Shown here piece after piece: positions 10,399 to 18,660 of a stretch of 64,000 nucleotides of DNA. The notes beneath the pieces were generated by a model that worked only from the letters and a program-made list of their open reading frames with translations, was not told where the DNA came from and searched no databases. Each line of letters begins with the position of its first letter. Positions within the stretch are counted from its first letter, which is position 1. The position numbers and the translations under genes were made by a program. This DNA is from Burkholderiales bacterium (GTDB taxonomy: Bacteria; Pseudomonadota; Gammaproteobacteria; Burkholderiales; Methylophilaceae): the NCBI GenBank assembly GCA_030827595.1, contig JAURED010000002.1, positions 49,001 through 113,000 of the forward strand, read 5' to 3'.

Positions 10399-11109
10399 TT
10401 ATATAAAAGGTAGAAATATTCTTGTTGAAACACTTTGAACTGCTCTAGTGATGGTTCTTTCTGTTTTTTCTGAAATGGTAAATGCAAAGTAATCCGTCCT
10501 TCCAATCATTTTCCCAAATTCTCTTTCAAAACTCAGATTTGACTCATTTTCAGTTAAAGTGTTTGTAATTAAAAAAGGAGTGCCGTTTAAATCTTTTTTT
10601 GAAGATAGTTTCCAAACAACCACTTCAATATTGCGAGCAACGTTGTAAATATTTTGAGGGTTCAGACTGTCAAACATATAAAAATCTATTTTATTCCCAT
10701 GTGCTTGGAGCATCATAGTTTTCAGACCAACAATTAAAGCTAAAACTCTATCCCCCTCGAAACTTTCATCGAAAACTAAATTTAATGCCTCTGTGTCTTT
10801 TTTGTTTTGCAGAGATTCAAAATTATCCTCGTGATCGCCGCTAAAAATCCAATTGACCATTTTTTCAGCATCATCCATTGTTGATTTTTTTAGTTGATTC
10901 GGATTCCTTTTGTAGAATTTTAACGCTAAAGTTTTTAGACTTTCTATATTTTCTCTTATTTCAAGATCAGCCATTCTGTCGAAGTCAGTCTTACCAAACT
11001 GATTGATTGTTCTTTTATCATATTGTGTCTTATGTGACTTAATTGTATTTGTATTACATGCGTAAAGCATAAGGACAACAAAAAAAATGATGGTGTGATG
11101 CAATTTCAT
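10399..11109 (-). CDS. Putative lipoprotein in the pho operon
   Basis: A 236-residue protein of unknown function. Its N-terminus is a lipoprotein signal ending in LYAC (Cys about residue 18). The rest is a soluble, mostly helical domain with conserved-looking stretches such as DRMADLEIRENI, GDRVLALIVGL and SFEREFGKMIGRTDYF. I believe similar lipoproteins occur widely in Betaproteobacteria, but I cannot name a family. Its start overlaps the phoR stop by 4 bases (ATGA), so it is translated with the two-component system. It may be an envelope accessory of that system, or merely a rider in the operon. Confidence 0.75.
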   Translation of the reverse strand: MKLHHTIIFFVVLMLYACNTNTIKSHKTQYDKRTINQFGKTDFDRMADLEIRENIESLKTLALKFYKRNPNQLKKSTMDDAEKMVNWIFSGDHEDNFESLQNKKDTEALNLVFDESFEGDRVLALIVGLKTMMLQAHGNKIDFYMFDSLNPQNIYNVARNIEVVVWKLSSKKDLNGTPFLITNTLTENESNLSFEREFGKMIGRTDYFAFTISEKTERTITRAVQSVSTRIFLPFI

Positions 11110-12395
11110 CTACTTGTAATTCTGTCTTTTGGGAAAATAAGTTTAAATTCTGTTCCTGATTTTCCATCGCTGATAATTTCAATGAATCCATTATGACTAT
11201 CCATGATATTCTGAACAATGGCTAAACCAAGCCCTGTTCCGCCAGTATTTCTGCTCCGATCAGCATTAACTCGATAAAATCTTTCTGTAACCTTGTTTAT
11301 ATGTTCTTTAGGTATTCCAATCCCGGTATCTTTAACACTTAATATTCCATTAAATTTTTCTTCATACCAGGTCACCTTAATAAAACCTTTTTCAGTATAT
11401 CTAAACGCATTAGAAACTAAATTTTGTATTGCACTTTTTATTTCATTAATGGAACCAATAAGATTTTTGTTTGATTTTGCCTCACACGAAAAAAATATAT
11501 TATTATCTTTATTACTATAAATAGATAAATCTTCGTTAATCTGTTTAAATAATTCAGTAATAAATATTTTTTCGTTTCTTAGATTTTTTTTCAATGCATC
11601 AATACTACTTAAGGCCATTAAATCCTTAATCAGATAATTCATTCTTTCTGCTTGATTGATTAGCGATTCAATTAATTTATTATCCTCACTGTTTTTTGAC
11701 TGTCTATCTAATAGTAATTCAGCGTTACCTAGTATCACTGTTAAAGGAGTTTTAAGTTCATGTGAAACGTCGGAAATAAATTGTTTTCTTGTTTCTTCAA
11801 GGCGTGTTTCATTCACAATATCACGGCAAATTAATAATTTATTATCAAAGCCAAATTTTATTAAATTTATTTGAAAATGATTTTCATCTAAAATAATATT
11901 AATCGAATTGTTATCTAAATCACCTTCAATTAATTTTAAAAATTTTGTATTTCTAACAAAATAATTAATAGGTTTTTTCAGATCTTTTGGTAATTCAATA
12001 CCAAGCATTTTTTGGATATTTTTATTAGCCCATAATATTTCATTATATTCATTCAGAGAGGCAACGCCGTCAGGTAAAGCTTGCGCACCTGCTACAAATT
12101 GATCAAGCGCTTTAGTTAAATCTTTTTTTGTAAGTGTATGATTTTTATATAATTTATAGAGTTTTGAATAAATAGGCTCCCAATAATCATTCCCAATCGG
12201 TACTGAGGATAAGGTTGGTTTATTAAGCCAATTTTCTAATTTTATTAATGCATTCAAGTGATTAAAAATAAATAGAGTAGTCAAAATACAAAAAACAATA
12301 ATCCCAAAAATAATTGAGTAAAAGTTAAATGTAATTAAAGAAATTACAAATGTTATTAAAAAGTAAATGAGGGTTTTAAAGACAATTTTATTCAA
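11106..12395 (-). CDS. phoR: Phosphate-regulon-type sensor histidine kinase PhoR
   Basis: A membrane histidine kinase with two N-terminal membrane segments, a PAS-like domain (around PDGVASLNEYNEILWANK) and a full kinase core: H-box FISDVSHELKTPLT, N-box LVSNAFRYTEKG, G1 VKDTGIGIP and G2 GGTGLGLAIV. Two starts are possible. GTG 12428 overlaps phoB by 41 bases and has AGAGG directly against it. TTG 12395 overlaps by 8 bases and has AGAAG at a normal distance. I prefer the TTG, giving 429 residues. PhoR normally senses phosphate limitation through Pst/PhoU, neither of which lies in this window. Confidence 0.9.
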   Translation of the reverse strand: MNKIVFKTLIYFLITFVISLITFNFYSIIFGIIVFCILTTLFIFNHLNALIKLENWLNKPTLSSVPIGNDYWEPIYSKLYKLYKNHTLTKKDLTKALDQFVAGAQALPDGVASLNEYNEILWANKNIQKMLGIELPKDLKKPINYFVRNTKFLKLIEGDLDNNSINIILDENHFQINLIKFGFDNKLLICRDIVNETRLEETRKQFISDVSHELKTPLTVILGNAELLLDRQSKNSEDNKLIESLINQAERMNYLIKDLMALSSIDALKKNLRNEKIFITELFKQINEDLSIYSNKDNNIFFSCEAKSNKNLIGSINEIKSAIQNLVSNAFRYTEKGFIKVTWYEEKFNGILSVKDTGIGIPKEHINKVTERFYRVNADRSRNTGGTGLGLAIVQNIMDSHNGFIEIISDGKSGTEFKLIFPKDRITSR

Positions 12396-13089
12396 AATAA
12401 CTTTCTTCTGAAATTTTATATCCAGCACCTCTGATTGTCTCTATACTTGAATTAATTCCATGATCTTGAAGCGTAGCCCTTAACCTTTTGATATGAACAT
12501 CTACAGTTCTAGAGTCAACTTCAGCTTCATTCGTCCATATTTTTTCAACTATTCGTTCACGAGTCATTACCCTTTGCCTATTTGCTAATAATAGGTATAA
12601 CAATTTAAATTCTGTTGGACCCAGTTTAATTAAAATTTCTTTATATGTTGTTACATGATTTTCAGAATCAATCATTAGATTTCCATATTTAATTTTGTCA
12701 TCAATCAAATCAGGCGAGTTTCTTCTTAAGACAGCCTTTATTCTGGCAATGAGCTCTTTGGGGCTAAATGGCTTTGATAAATAATCATCTGCACCATGGT
12801 CAAGCCCAAGAACTTTATCATTTTCTTGATCCTTTGCAGTGAGCATCATTACCGGAAGCTTCGATGTCTTTGTGGCTATGCGAATTCTTTTTAAAAAATC
12901 GATACCACTCATCCCAGGAAGCATCCAATCCAGAATTATTAAATCAATTTTTTGTGTTTTTAGAACTTGTTCGGCAATTTCTGCATTGATCGCTCTGTAT
13001 GGTTTGAAATTGTTGTGATGTAAGTTTAAAGCAATCATTTCTAAAATTGCTTCTTCATCCTCAACAATTAGTATATTGGGTTTATTCAT
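12388..13089 (-). CDS. phoB: Response regulator PhoB
   Basis: An OmpR/PhoB-family regulator. The receiver domain has the acidic pair in ILIVEDEE, phospho-acceptor Asp54 (LILDWMLPGMSG), and the Thr and Lys switch residues in MMLTAKD and SKPFSPKEL. The C-terminal winged helix ends with TVDVHIKRLRATL and IRGAGYKI. The length and the partner gene fit PhoB. I set the start at ATG 13089 (MNKPNILIVEDE). The upstream GTG 13104 would add five residues and has no better ribosome site. The ATG lies 157 bases from the divergent MFS gene. Confidence 0.92.
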   Translation of the reverse strand: MNKPNILIVEDEEAILEMIALNLHHNNFKPYRAINAEIAEQVLKTQKIDLIILDWMLPGMSGIDFLKRIRIATKTSKLPVMMLTAKDQENDKVLGLDHGADDYLSKPFSPKELIARIKAVLRRNSPDLIDDKIKYGNLMIDSENHVTTYKEILIKLGPTEFKLLYLLLANRQRVMTRERIVEKIWTNEAEVDSRTVDVHIKRLRATLQDHGINSSIETIRGAGYKISEESYFE

Positions 13090-13246
13090 AGCACATGCAG
13101 ACACTAATTAAAATTTATACACTATTGTAACTTAAATTAATTCATGATTTTTTTAATAAATACATGAGATAATTGAGTAGACTTTTGATTTTTTTTTAAT
13201 TTTAAATTAGTCTTTAAAGGCCTTCAATTAATTTAGGATAAATATT

Positions 13247-14809
13247 ATGTTCGGTTTTCTTAATAAAGATAAAATCATTGCTGATGAAAAATTTAATCGT
13301 TGGCTTGTTCCTCCTGCAGCGTTATTAATTCACCTATCTATTGGAATGATCTATGGTTTTAGTGTTTTTTGGAAAAGACTGACCCAAGTTGTTGGGGTTG
13401 AGTGTGCAGAGGATGTAAGTTTTTTACAAAGAATATTTGTAACTGATTGTGATTGGAAAATGAGTGATTTAGGTTGGACTTTTTCTTTAGCAATTGTTTT
13501 TTTAGGAGCCTCAGCTGCTATTTTTGGACATTGGTTAGAGAAAGCAGGCCCAAGAAAAGCAGGGGTTGCTGCTGCATTTGCTTGGGGAGGTGGTTTAATC
13601 ATTACATCTCTTGGGGTTTACTTACATCAATTATGGATTATATGGCTTGGCACTGGAGTGTTGGGAGGTATTGGTCTTGGATTAGGGTATATATCTCCAG
13701 TATCTACCCTGATAAAGTGGTTTCCTGATAGACGAGGTCTTGCTACAGGGATGGCCATTATGGGTTTTGGTGGAGGAGCTATGATTGGAAGCCCTTCGGC
13801 AGAGTATTTAATGAATAGTTTTTCAAATATTGATGGTTCAGGTGTTTGGCAGACTTTTCTCATCATGGGCTCTATTTATTTAATTGCAATGATGTTAGGA
13901 GCTTTTGGCTATCGAGTACCTGCCGATGGTTGGAAGCCAACGGGTTGGAAGCCACAAGTTAAGACAAACAAGCTCATCACATCTGCACATGTTCATGTAA
14001 AAAATGCTCATAAAACAAATCAATTTTGGTTATTGTGGATTGTATTATGTTTAAATGTCTCAGCTGGAATTGGTGTTCTTGGAGTTGCTTCTCCAATGTT
14101 TCAAGAGGTGGCAGTAAATATTTTTGAACCAGAAAAAATTGTTGCCATAGCGGCAGGATTTGTTGCCTTGTTATCCCTATCCAATATTATAGGTAGAATT
14201 TTTTGGGCTTCATCATCAGATTTTCTTGGAAGAAAAAATACCTATCTAGTATTTTTTGCCCTTGGATTTTTAATGTATGTTTCCTCTCCATGGGCGGGAA
14301 CGACAGGGAATATTCCATTATTCGCATTAATTTTCTGTATTATTTTGACCATGTATGGCGGAGGTTTTGCAACTATTCCAGCTTACCTTGCAGATATTTT
14401 TGGCACGCAACATGTTGGAGCTATCCATGGCAGGCTACTTACAGCTTGGTCAACAGCCGGCATCTTGGGGCCCATGCTAGTTTTTTATTTAAGAGAATAT
14501 CAAATTAGCCAAGGAGTAGATCCCTCTCAGGCTTACAACTTAAGTATGTATATTCTTGCCGGATTATTAATTATAGGCCTTATTGCTAATATGCTCGTAA
14601 GACCAGTCCAATCAAAATATCACATGAGCACTAAAGAATTAGAGAATGAGCGAAAAATTATGACGACAGCCACAAAGATATCAAGAACAAAATCGACAAA
14701 TATTATATTCCAAAAGATGATTTTACCGATGGCATGGTTGATTGTAGGCGTGCCCTTGGTATTTGCAATTTTAAATACTTTTGATAAGGCATTGGTAATT
14801 TTTAAATAG
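13247..14809 (+). CDS. OFA-family MFS transporter (oxalate/formate antiporter type)
   Basis: A 520-residue, 12-helix major facilitator protein. Features typical of the OFA group are the N-terminal IHLSIGMIYGFSVFWKRL, GLGLGYISPVSTLIKWFPDRRGL, and FATIPAYLADIFGTQHVGAIHG in the second half. OxlT-type members exchange oxalate and formate, but most OFA proteins have untested substrates. In a C1-using organism formate or another small carboxylate would be reasonable, which is only inference. The C-terminus carries an additional Lys-rich loop followed by one more membrane segment, a feature seen in many OFA members. ribH follows within 8 bases of its stop. Confidence 0.85.
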   Translation: MFGFLNKDKIIADEKFNRWLVPPAALLIHLSIGMIYGFSVFWKRLTQVVGVECAEDVSFLQRIFVTDCDWKMSDLGWTFSLAIVFLGASAAIFGHWLEKAGPRKAGVAAAFAWGGGLIITSLGVYLHQLWIIWLGTGVLGGIGLGLGYISPVSTLIKWFPDRRGLATGMAIMGFGGGAMIGSPSAEYLMNSFSNIDGSGVWQTFLIMGSIYLIAMMLGAFGYRVPADGWKPTGWKPQVKTNKLITSAHVHVKNAHKTNQFWLLWIVLCLNVSAGIGVLGVASPMFQEVAVNIFEPEKIVAIAAGFVALLSLSNIIGRIFWASSSDFLGRKNTYLVFFALGFLMYVSSPWAGTTGNIPLFALIFCIILTMYGGGFATIPAYLADIFGTQHVGAIHGRLLTAWSTAGILGPMLVFYLREYQISQGVDPSQAYNLSMYILAGLLIIGLIANMLVRPVQSKYHMSTKELENERKIMTTATKISRTKSTNIIFQKMILPMAWLIVGVPLVFAILNTFDKALVIFK

Positions 14810-14816
14810 GATGGAT

Positions 14817-15254
14817 ATGGAAAACAAAGGTATTTCAAACCTTAAAATAGGAATATGTATTTCAAAATTTAATTATGAATTTGTTAATCAACTTGAGACG
14901 TCAATAGTTAATGAATTATTAAAAAAGGGAGTAGATGAAAGAAATATCTTTTTATTCTATGTCCCAGGAGCATTAGAGTTACCTCTTTTACTATCAAGAT
15001 GTTGTAAGGCAAATAAGTTTGATGCCTTAATTGCAGTTGGTGCAGTAATTAGGGGGGAAACCTATCATTTTGAAATTGTTTCCGATCAGTCTGCCTTAGG
15101 AGTAATGAATGTTCAACTGCAAAATGATATTCCAATAATGAATGCAATACTCACGACCAACAATGATGCTGAGACAAAGGTCAGGGTATCCACCAAAGGG
15201 GTTGAGGTTGTTAACGGGCTTTTTGAAACCTTAGACACATTAAATAAAATCTAA
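14817..15254 (+). CDS. ribH: 6,7-dimethyl-8-ribityllumazine synthase
   Basis: RibH condenses the ribityl-aminouracil intermediate with dihydroxybutanone phosphate in riboflavin synthesis. The protein of about 145 residues has the family blocks VPGALELPL and VGAVIRGETYHFEIV (catalytic His in that segment), then SALGVMNVQL. ATG 14817 is chosen over ATG 14811 because the only Shine-Dalgarno-like AGG (about 14808) is correctly spaced for the downstream one. nusB follows, an arrangement common in Proteobacteria. It is slightly shorter than many homologues. Confidence 0.93.
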   Translation: MENKGISNLKIGICISKFNYEFVNQLETSIVNELLKKGVDERNIFLFYVPGALELPLLLSRCCKANKFDALIAVGAVIRGETYHFEIVSDQSALGVMNVQLQNDIPIMNAILTTNNDAETKVRVSTKGVEVVNGLFETLDTLNKI

Positions 15255-15264
15255 TTATATTCAA

Positions 15265-15690
15265 ATGAAAAAGATAAATAATCGAAGGAAATCAAGAGAA
15301 TTGGTTATGAAATCAATATATCGAGGACTATTAAATACCTTTGACTTCGCACAAATAAAAAAAGATATTGTTGAAGATCCTGATTTTTGTCGATGTGATG
15401 AGTCTCTTTACTATGCTCTTCTTGAAGGGGTAGAGCTTAATTACGATGAAATTATGGCTGATATTGAAAATTTTACTGAAAAAAAAATAAAAGAATTTAA
15501 TCCTATTGAATTATCTATAATTATAGCGTCATACTACGAATTAAAGTTTAGGATTGATATACCGTTTAAAGTTACAATCAACGAGGCATTGGAGATTACT
15601 AAAAGCTTTGGAGGGGAGGAGAGTTATAAATTTATTAATGGAATGTTAGATCAGGTTGCAAAGAAATATAGAGCATTAGAAATTAATTAA
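15265..15690 (+). CDS. nusB: Transcription antitermination factor NusB
   Basis: NusB joins NusE (S10) on boxA RNA to form the rRNA antitermination complex. The 141-residue all-helical protein shows RKSRELVMKSIYRG at the N-terminus, PIELSIIIASYYEL, and the C-terminal INEALEITKSFGGEESYKFINGML (shown here in parts: INEALEITKSFGGE then YKFINGML). The ribH-nusB order agrees. The 3' end overlaps the convergent lpxH by 8 bases. Confidence 0.94.
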   Translation: MKKINNRRKSRELVMKSIYRGLLNTFDFAQIKKDIVEDPDFCRCDESLYYALLEGVELNYDEIMADIENFTEKKIKEFNPIELSIIIASYYELKFRIDIPFKVTINEALEITKSFGGEESYKFINGMLDQVAKKYRALEIN

Positions 15691-16423
15691 AATCACAAAA
15701 TTTAAATCCTTTGTTTTTTTCCCAGAGCAAATAATTCCCAGACAAATCACTCCAGTCTCCTAGTACATATCTATGAAAATTAAAATCACCAATGACATGT
15801 TCATGAATATTTTTTCGATGCGTGTGACCATGAATCACGTGGGGTACAAAATTATATTTTTTTACTGTATCAGCCAATGTATTTAAATTAATATCTACAA
15901 TATTTTCAGATTTATTAAGATTTAATTTTTTACTTTCCTCTCTAAGATCATTAGCTATCTTTAGTCTTTCACTCAATGATTTTTGTAAAAATTCATCTTG
16001 CCAATTTTTTGATCTCACAAGTATTCTAAAATTTTGATAATCAATGTCATCAGAACATAAAGTATCGCCATGCATTAGTAAAATTTTTTCATTATTTACT
16101 GATACGATTACTTCATCTTCAAGAATCGTAATATTTGTTCTCTTGAGAAATTTTTCACCAATTAGAAAGTCTCTATTACCAGGGATGAAAAATAGATGTA
16201 ATTGTTTTGAAAGTTCACAAAGGGCTTGCTCTTCTTTAAAATACATATCACTATCATCTCCAATCCAATAATCAAACAAGTCACCTAAAATAAATAAATA
16301 CTCTGTATCTTTTGTGATACTTTTTATAAAATTAAAAAATAGTTGATTTTCTTTTTTATGATCAAGGTGTAAGTCTGAAATAAAAGCAACAGACTTACAT
16401 TCGTTATTCAGTGATAGATTCAT
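15683..16423 (-). CDS. lpxH: UDP-2,3-diacylglucosamine diphosphatase LpxH
   Basis: LpxH hydrolyses UDP-2,3-diacylglucosamine to lipid X in lipid A synthesis. The metallophosphoesterase motifs appear in order: [34 protein letters not shown] and [10 protein letters not shown]. Start ATG 16423 gives 246 residues, close to E. coli LpxH. The longer open frame up to 16507 would run inside ppiB and adds a segment unlike the family. The gene overlaps the ppiB stop by 20 bases, so the two are probably coupled. Confidence 0.93.
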   Translation of the reverse strand: MNLSLNNECKSVAFISDLHLDHKKENQLFFNFIKSITKDTEYLFILGDLFDYWIGDDSDMYFKEEQALCELSKQLHLFFIPGNRDFLIGEKFLKRTNITILEDEVIVSVNNEKILLMHGDTLCSDDIDYQNFRILVRSKNWQDEFLQKSLSERLKIANDLREESKKLNLNKSENIVDINLNTLADTVKKYNFVPHVIHGHTHRKNIHEHVIGDFNFHRYVLGDWSDLSGNYLLWEKNKGFKFCDFN

Positions 16424-16892
16424 TAATAATAATCTGTTCTTTAGGAACATCTTGATGCCCAGAGGGATGATTTCCTGTAGGCACTTTCGCAATATCGTCA
16501 ACCACATTCATTCCTTCAACAACTTTACCAAAAACACAGTAGCCAGCACCATCTTGCCCTGGATAGTCAAGGAAACTGTTATCGGCAACATTTATAAAGA
16601 ATTGAGATGTTGCTGAATCAGGAATGCTTGTCCTCGCCATTGCAACCGTATATTTTGTATTTTTTAATCCATTCGCAGCTTCATTTTTTATTGGAGCCAT
16701 AGTTTCTTTCTGATTCATGGTTTTATCAAAACCACCCCCTTGAATCATAAAACCATCAATGACCCTGTGGAAAATAGTTCCATTAAAAAATTCTGCTTTC
16801 ACATAGTCTTCAAAGTTTTTTACACTAATAGGTGCCTTATCTGCATAAGTTTCGATGACAATGTCGCCTTTATTTGTTTTTAATCTAATCAT
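16404..16892 (-). CDS. ppiB: Cytosolic peptidyl-prolyl cis-trans isomerase B (cyclophilin)
   Basis: A 162-residue bacterial cyclophilin without signal peptide, starting directly at [11 protein letters not shown]. Active-site segments [14 protein letters not shown] (catalytic Arg), SQFFIN and [10 protein letters not shown] are present. It catalyses proline isomerisation in the cytoplasm. About 134 central residues are encoded by DNA identical to the neighbouring ppiA. Only the first five residues and the last 23 or so ([20 protein letters not shown]...) are its own. The gene pair followed by lpxH is a usual betaproteobacterial order. Confidence 0.95.
   Translation of the reverse strand: MIRLKTNKGDIVIETYADKAPISVKNFEDYVKAEFFNGTIFHRVIDGFMIQGGGFDKTMNQKETMAPIKNEAANGLKNTKYTVAMARTSIPDSATSQFFINVADNSFLDYPGQDGAGYCVFGKVVEGMNVVDDIAKVPTGNHPSGHQDVPKEQIIINESITE
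16477..16879. repeat. 403-bp perfect direct repeat, copy in ppiB
   Basis: By direct reading, this block is base-for-base identical to the block 519 bases further on in ppiA. It covers nearly the whole cyclophilin fold (about PpiB residues 5-139). Homology ends sharply on both sides: the flanks encode unrelated tails and, on the other side, the PpiA signal peptide. Identity at all synonymous sites implies recent gene conversion or a very recent duplication. Confidence 0.95.
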
Positions 16893-16922
16893 TATTCTTC
16901 TTTCTTTATTTATTTGATCGGT

Positions 16923-17501
16923 TTAATTAAGTTTATTAATATTTTTGATTGTAATTGCTCTGATGGGGACATTTTCGTGTCCTTTTTTTGTAGCCGTAGG
17001 CACTTTCGCAATATCGTCAACCACATTCATTCCTTCAACAACTTTACCAAAAACACAGTAGCCAGCACCATCTTGCCCTGGATAGTCAAGGAAACTGTTA
17101 TCGGCAACATTTATAAAGAATTGAGATGTTGCTGAATCAGGAATGCTTGTCCTCGCCATTGCAACCGTATATTTTGTATTTTTTAATCCATTCGCAGCTT
17201 CATTTTTTATTGGAGCCATAGTTTCTTTCTGATTCATGGTTTTATCAAAACCACCCCCTTGAATCATAAAACCATCAATGACCCTGTGGAAAATAGTTCC
17301 ATTAAAAAATTCTGCTTTCACATAGTCTTCAAAGTTTTTTACACTAATAGGTGCCTTATCTGCATAAGTTTCGATGACAATGTCGCCTTTATTTGTTTCG
17401 ATCTTATAAAGACTTCCTGATAAAGCGGGTAAAGTTATGAAAAGTAAAAATAATATAAAAATATTTTTAACGTGTCGCTTCACTGATAATTTTCCACTCA
17501 T
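16923..17501 (-). CDS. ppiA: Periplasmic peptidyl-prolyl cis-trans isomerase A (cyclophilin)
   Basis: A 192-residue cyclophilin with an N-terminal signal peptide ([22 protein letters not shown]), so it should act in the periplasm. The catalytic core [14 protein letters not shown]...SQFFIN matches PpiB exactly, because the underlying 403 bases are identical. The start is ATG 17501, which has GGAG at a good distance. A further upstream ATG at 17540 lies deep inside the preceding gene. The start overlaps the 3' end of the L,D-transpeptidase gene by 35 bases. Confidence 0.92.
   Translation of the reverse strand: MSGKLSVKRHVKNIFILFLLFITLPALSGSLYKIETNKGDIVIETYADKAPISVKNFEDYVKAEFFNGTIFHRVIDGFMIQGGGFDKTMNQKETMAPIKNEAANGLKNTKYTVAMARTSIPDSATSQFFINVADNSFLDYPGQDGAGYCVFGKVVEGMNVVDDIAKVPTATKKGHENVPIRAITIKNINKLN
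16996..17398. repeat. 403-bp perfect direct repeat, copy in ppiA
   Basis: Second copy of the identical block, in the same orientation, covering about PpiA residues 35-168. The signal peptide upstream and the C-terminal tail ([16 protein letters not shown]...) lie outside it. The spacing of 519 bases between copies makes this a possible site for deletion or slipped recombination that would fuse the two genes. Confidence 0.95.
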
Positions 17502-18660
17502 TATTAAATTTTCTCCATATTTGCTGTTTAATAGATACATTGTTAGTGATATTACTTGTATAAGTTTGTTTAAATTCTACAAACTTTAGATTATCTTTAT
17601 CATCTGGGTAATCAATTGCTAAAAAATTTTCGACAAAAACATTAATTGCATTAGAGTTTTCAAAAACTTTTAATTTGGTGTCAGTCCAATTTTTGAAATT
17701 TTTAAAATTATATTGTGCATTAGAATCATAAAAGGCAAGGTAGCTGTCAAAGTTTTTAGCTTCCCAATTTGTCTTCCATGTGTTGAATGCTGATATAAAG
17801 TCACTGTGATTAGACTCATGCGAGGCTTTAAAATAATCTTCATAAGATTCATCAGAAATAATTACTTTAACATTATTATTGTTAATTTGCCTTTCGAAAT
17901 TAATAAAGTCTTCATTAGCTATAACAACACAACCATCGCTTGACTGAGGGGGTCGACTGTAAGTATTTTTTGGTGTCCCGTGGATCCATATGCCATGTCC
18001 TGTCTTGTTTAAAAGTTTATCGAGTGAATTTGGATAATTGATTGGATAGGCTCCTTCACCATAAAAATCACTTAATGGTTGTTTAATTTTTTTTTCTAAT
18101 GAATAGATCCCGATAGGTGTTTTTTTATCTCCTTCATGATTTTTTCTTGAACCATTCTTTCCAATTGATGCATAGACATCAAAAACTTTATTGAGCATCA
18201 CCCCGTCTTTTTCAAAAATAAATAATCTTGAATTGCTAGTATCAATATAAATAATTTTTTGTAAATTTTCAGGAAGCGTCGTGCGTATTGTTGAATTTAT
18301 AGATGAAAATCCAGTTTTTAAATGGCTTTTTATTCTTTGTCGAGCCTCCTCTTTTAAATCATTTAATTTTTCTTTCGATTGATTATCAGGCCCTCCAAAT
18401 GCATTAATTCCTTCAGCATAAGCTTGATAAATATCACCTTTGATAAGATGAGCCAGTTTGAAATTTGGTTTTTTTTCAATGATGGTATCAATAGTTAAAA
18501 GCGCATTATTTAAGTTACCATCTGCTATCTCATAAAGCGATTTTATTAATAGCTCCTCAATATCGTTATTATCATTAGGATCTGTATAGGCGAAAACGTT
18601 TCTTATTGAAAAAAGAAATATAAAAAGGAAATACAGGAATAAAATTTTAGGAGATTTCAT
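17467..18660 (-). CDS. L,D-transpeptidase (YkuD) with C-terminal NTF2-like domain
   Basis: A 397-residue secreted protein: signal peptide (about 1-24), an N-terminal helical/TPR-like region (about 30-110), a YkuD catalytic domain (about 130-270) and a C-terminal NTF2/SnoaL-like domain (about 280-397). The YkuD motif reads HGIWIHGTP, then SSDGCVV with the catalytic Cys at about residue 241. YkuD enzymes make 3-3 peptidoglycan crosslinks or attach proteins to peptidoglycan. The C-terminal domain resembles that of the upstream TPR protein. The two genes overlap by 14 bases, suggesting a joint envelope function. Confidence 0.88.
   Translation of the reverse strand: MKSPKILFLYFLFIFLFSIRNVFAYTDPNDNNDIEELLIKSLYEIADGNLNNALLTIDTIIEKKPNFKLAHLIKGDIYQAYAEGINAFGGPDNQSKEKLNDLKEEARQRIKSHLKTGFSSINSTIRTTLPENLQKIIYIDTSNSRLFIFEKDGVMLNKVFDVYASIGKNGSRKNHEGDKKTPIGIYSLEKKIKQPLSDFYGEGAYPINYPNSLDKLLNKTGHGIWIHGTPKNTYSRPPQSSDGCVVIANEDFINFERQINNNNVKVIISDESYEDYFKASHESNHSDFISAFNTWKTNWEAKNFDSYLAFYDSNAQYNFKNFKNWTDTKLKVFENSNAINVFVENFLAIDYPDDKDNLKFVEFKQTYTSNITNNVSIKQQIWRKFNNEWKIISEATR

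Noticed and set aside
13090..13246. Pho box or strong promoter between phoB and the MFS gene
   Set aside because: I looked for CTGTCAT-type direct repeats on both strands and found none convincing. There are AT-rich -10-like sequences and a TTGATT, but no well-spaced pair. The 8-bp palindrome AAGGCCTT at about 13217 is too short to interpret.
16404..17501. Insertion sequence or mobile element as the cause of the 403-bp repeat
   Set aside because: The repeat contains only cyclophilin coding sequence, with no terminal inverted repeats, target duplications or transposase.
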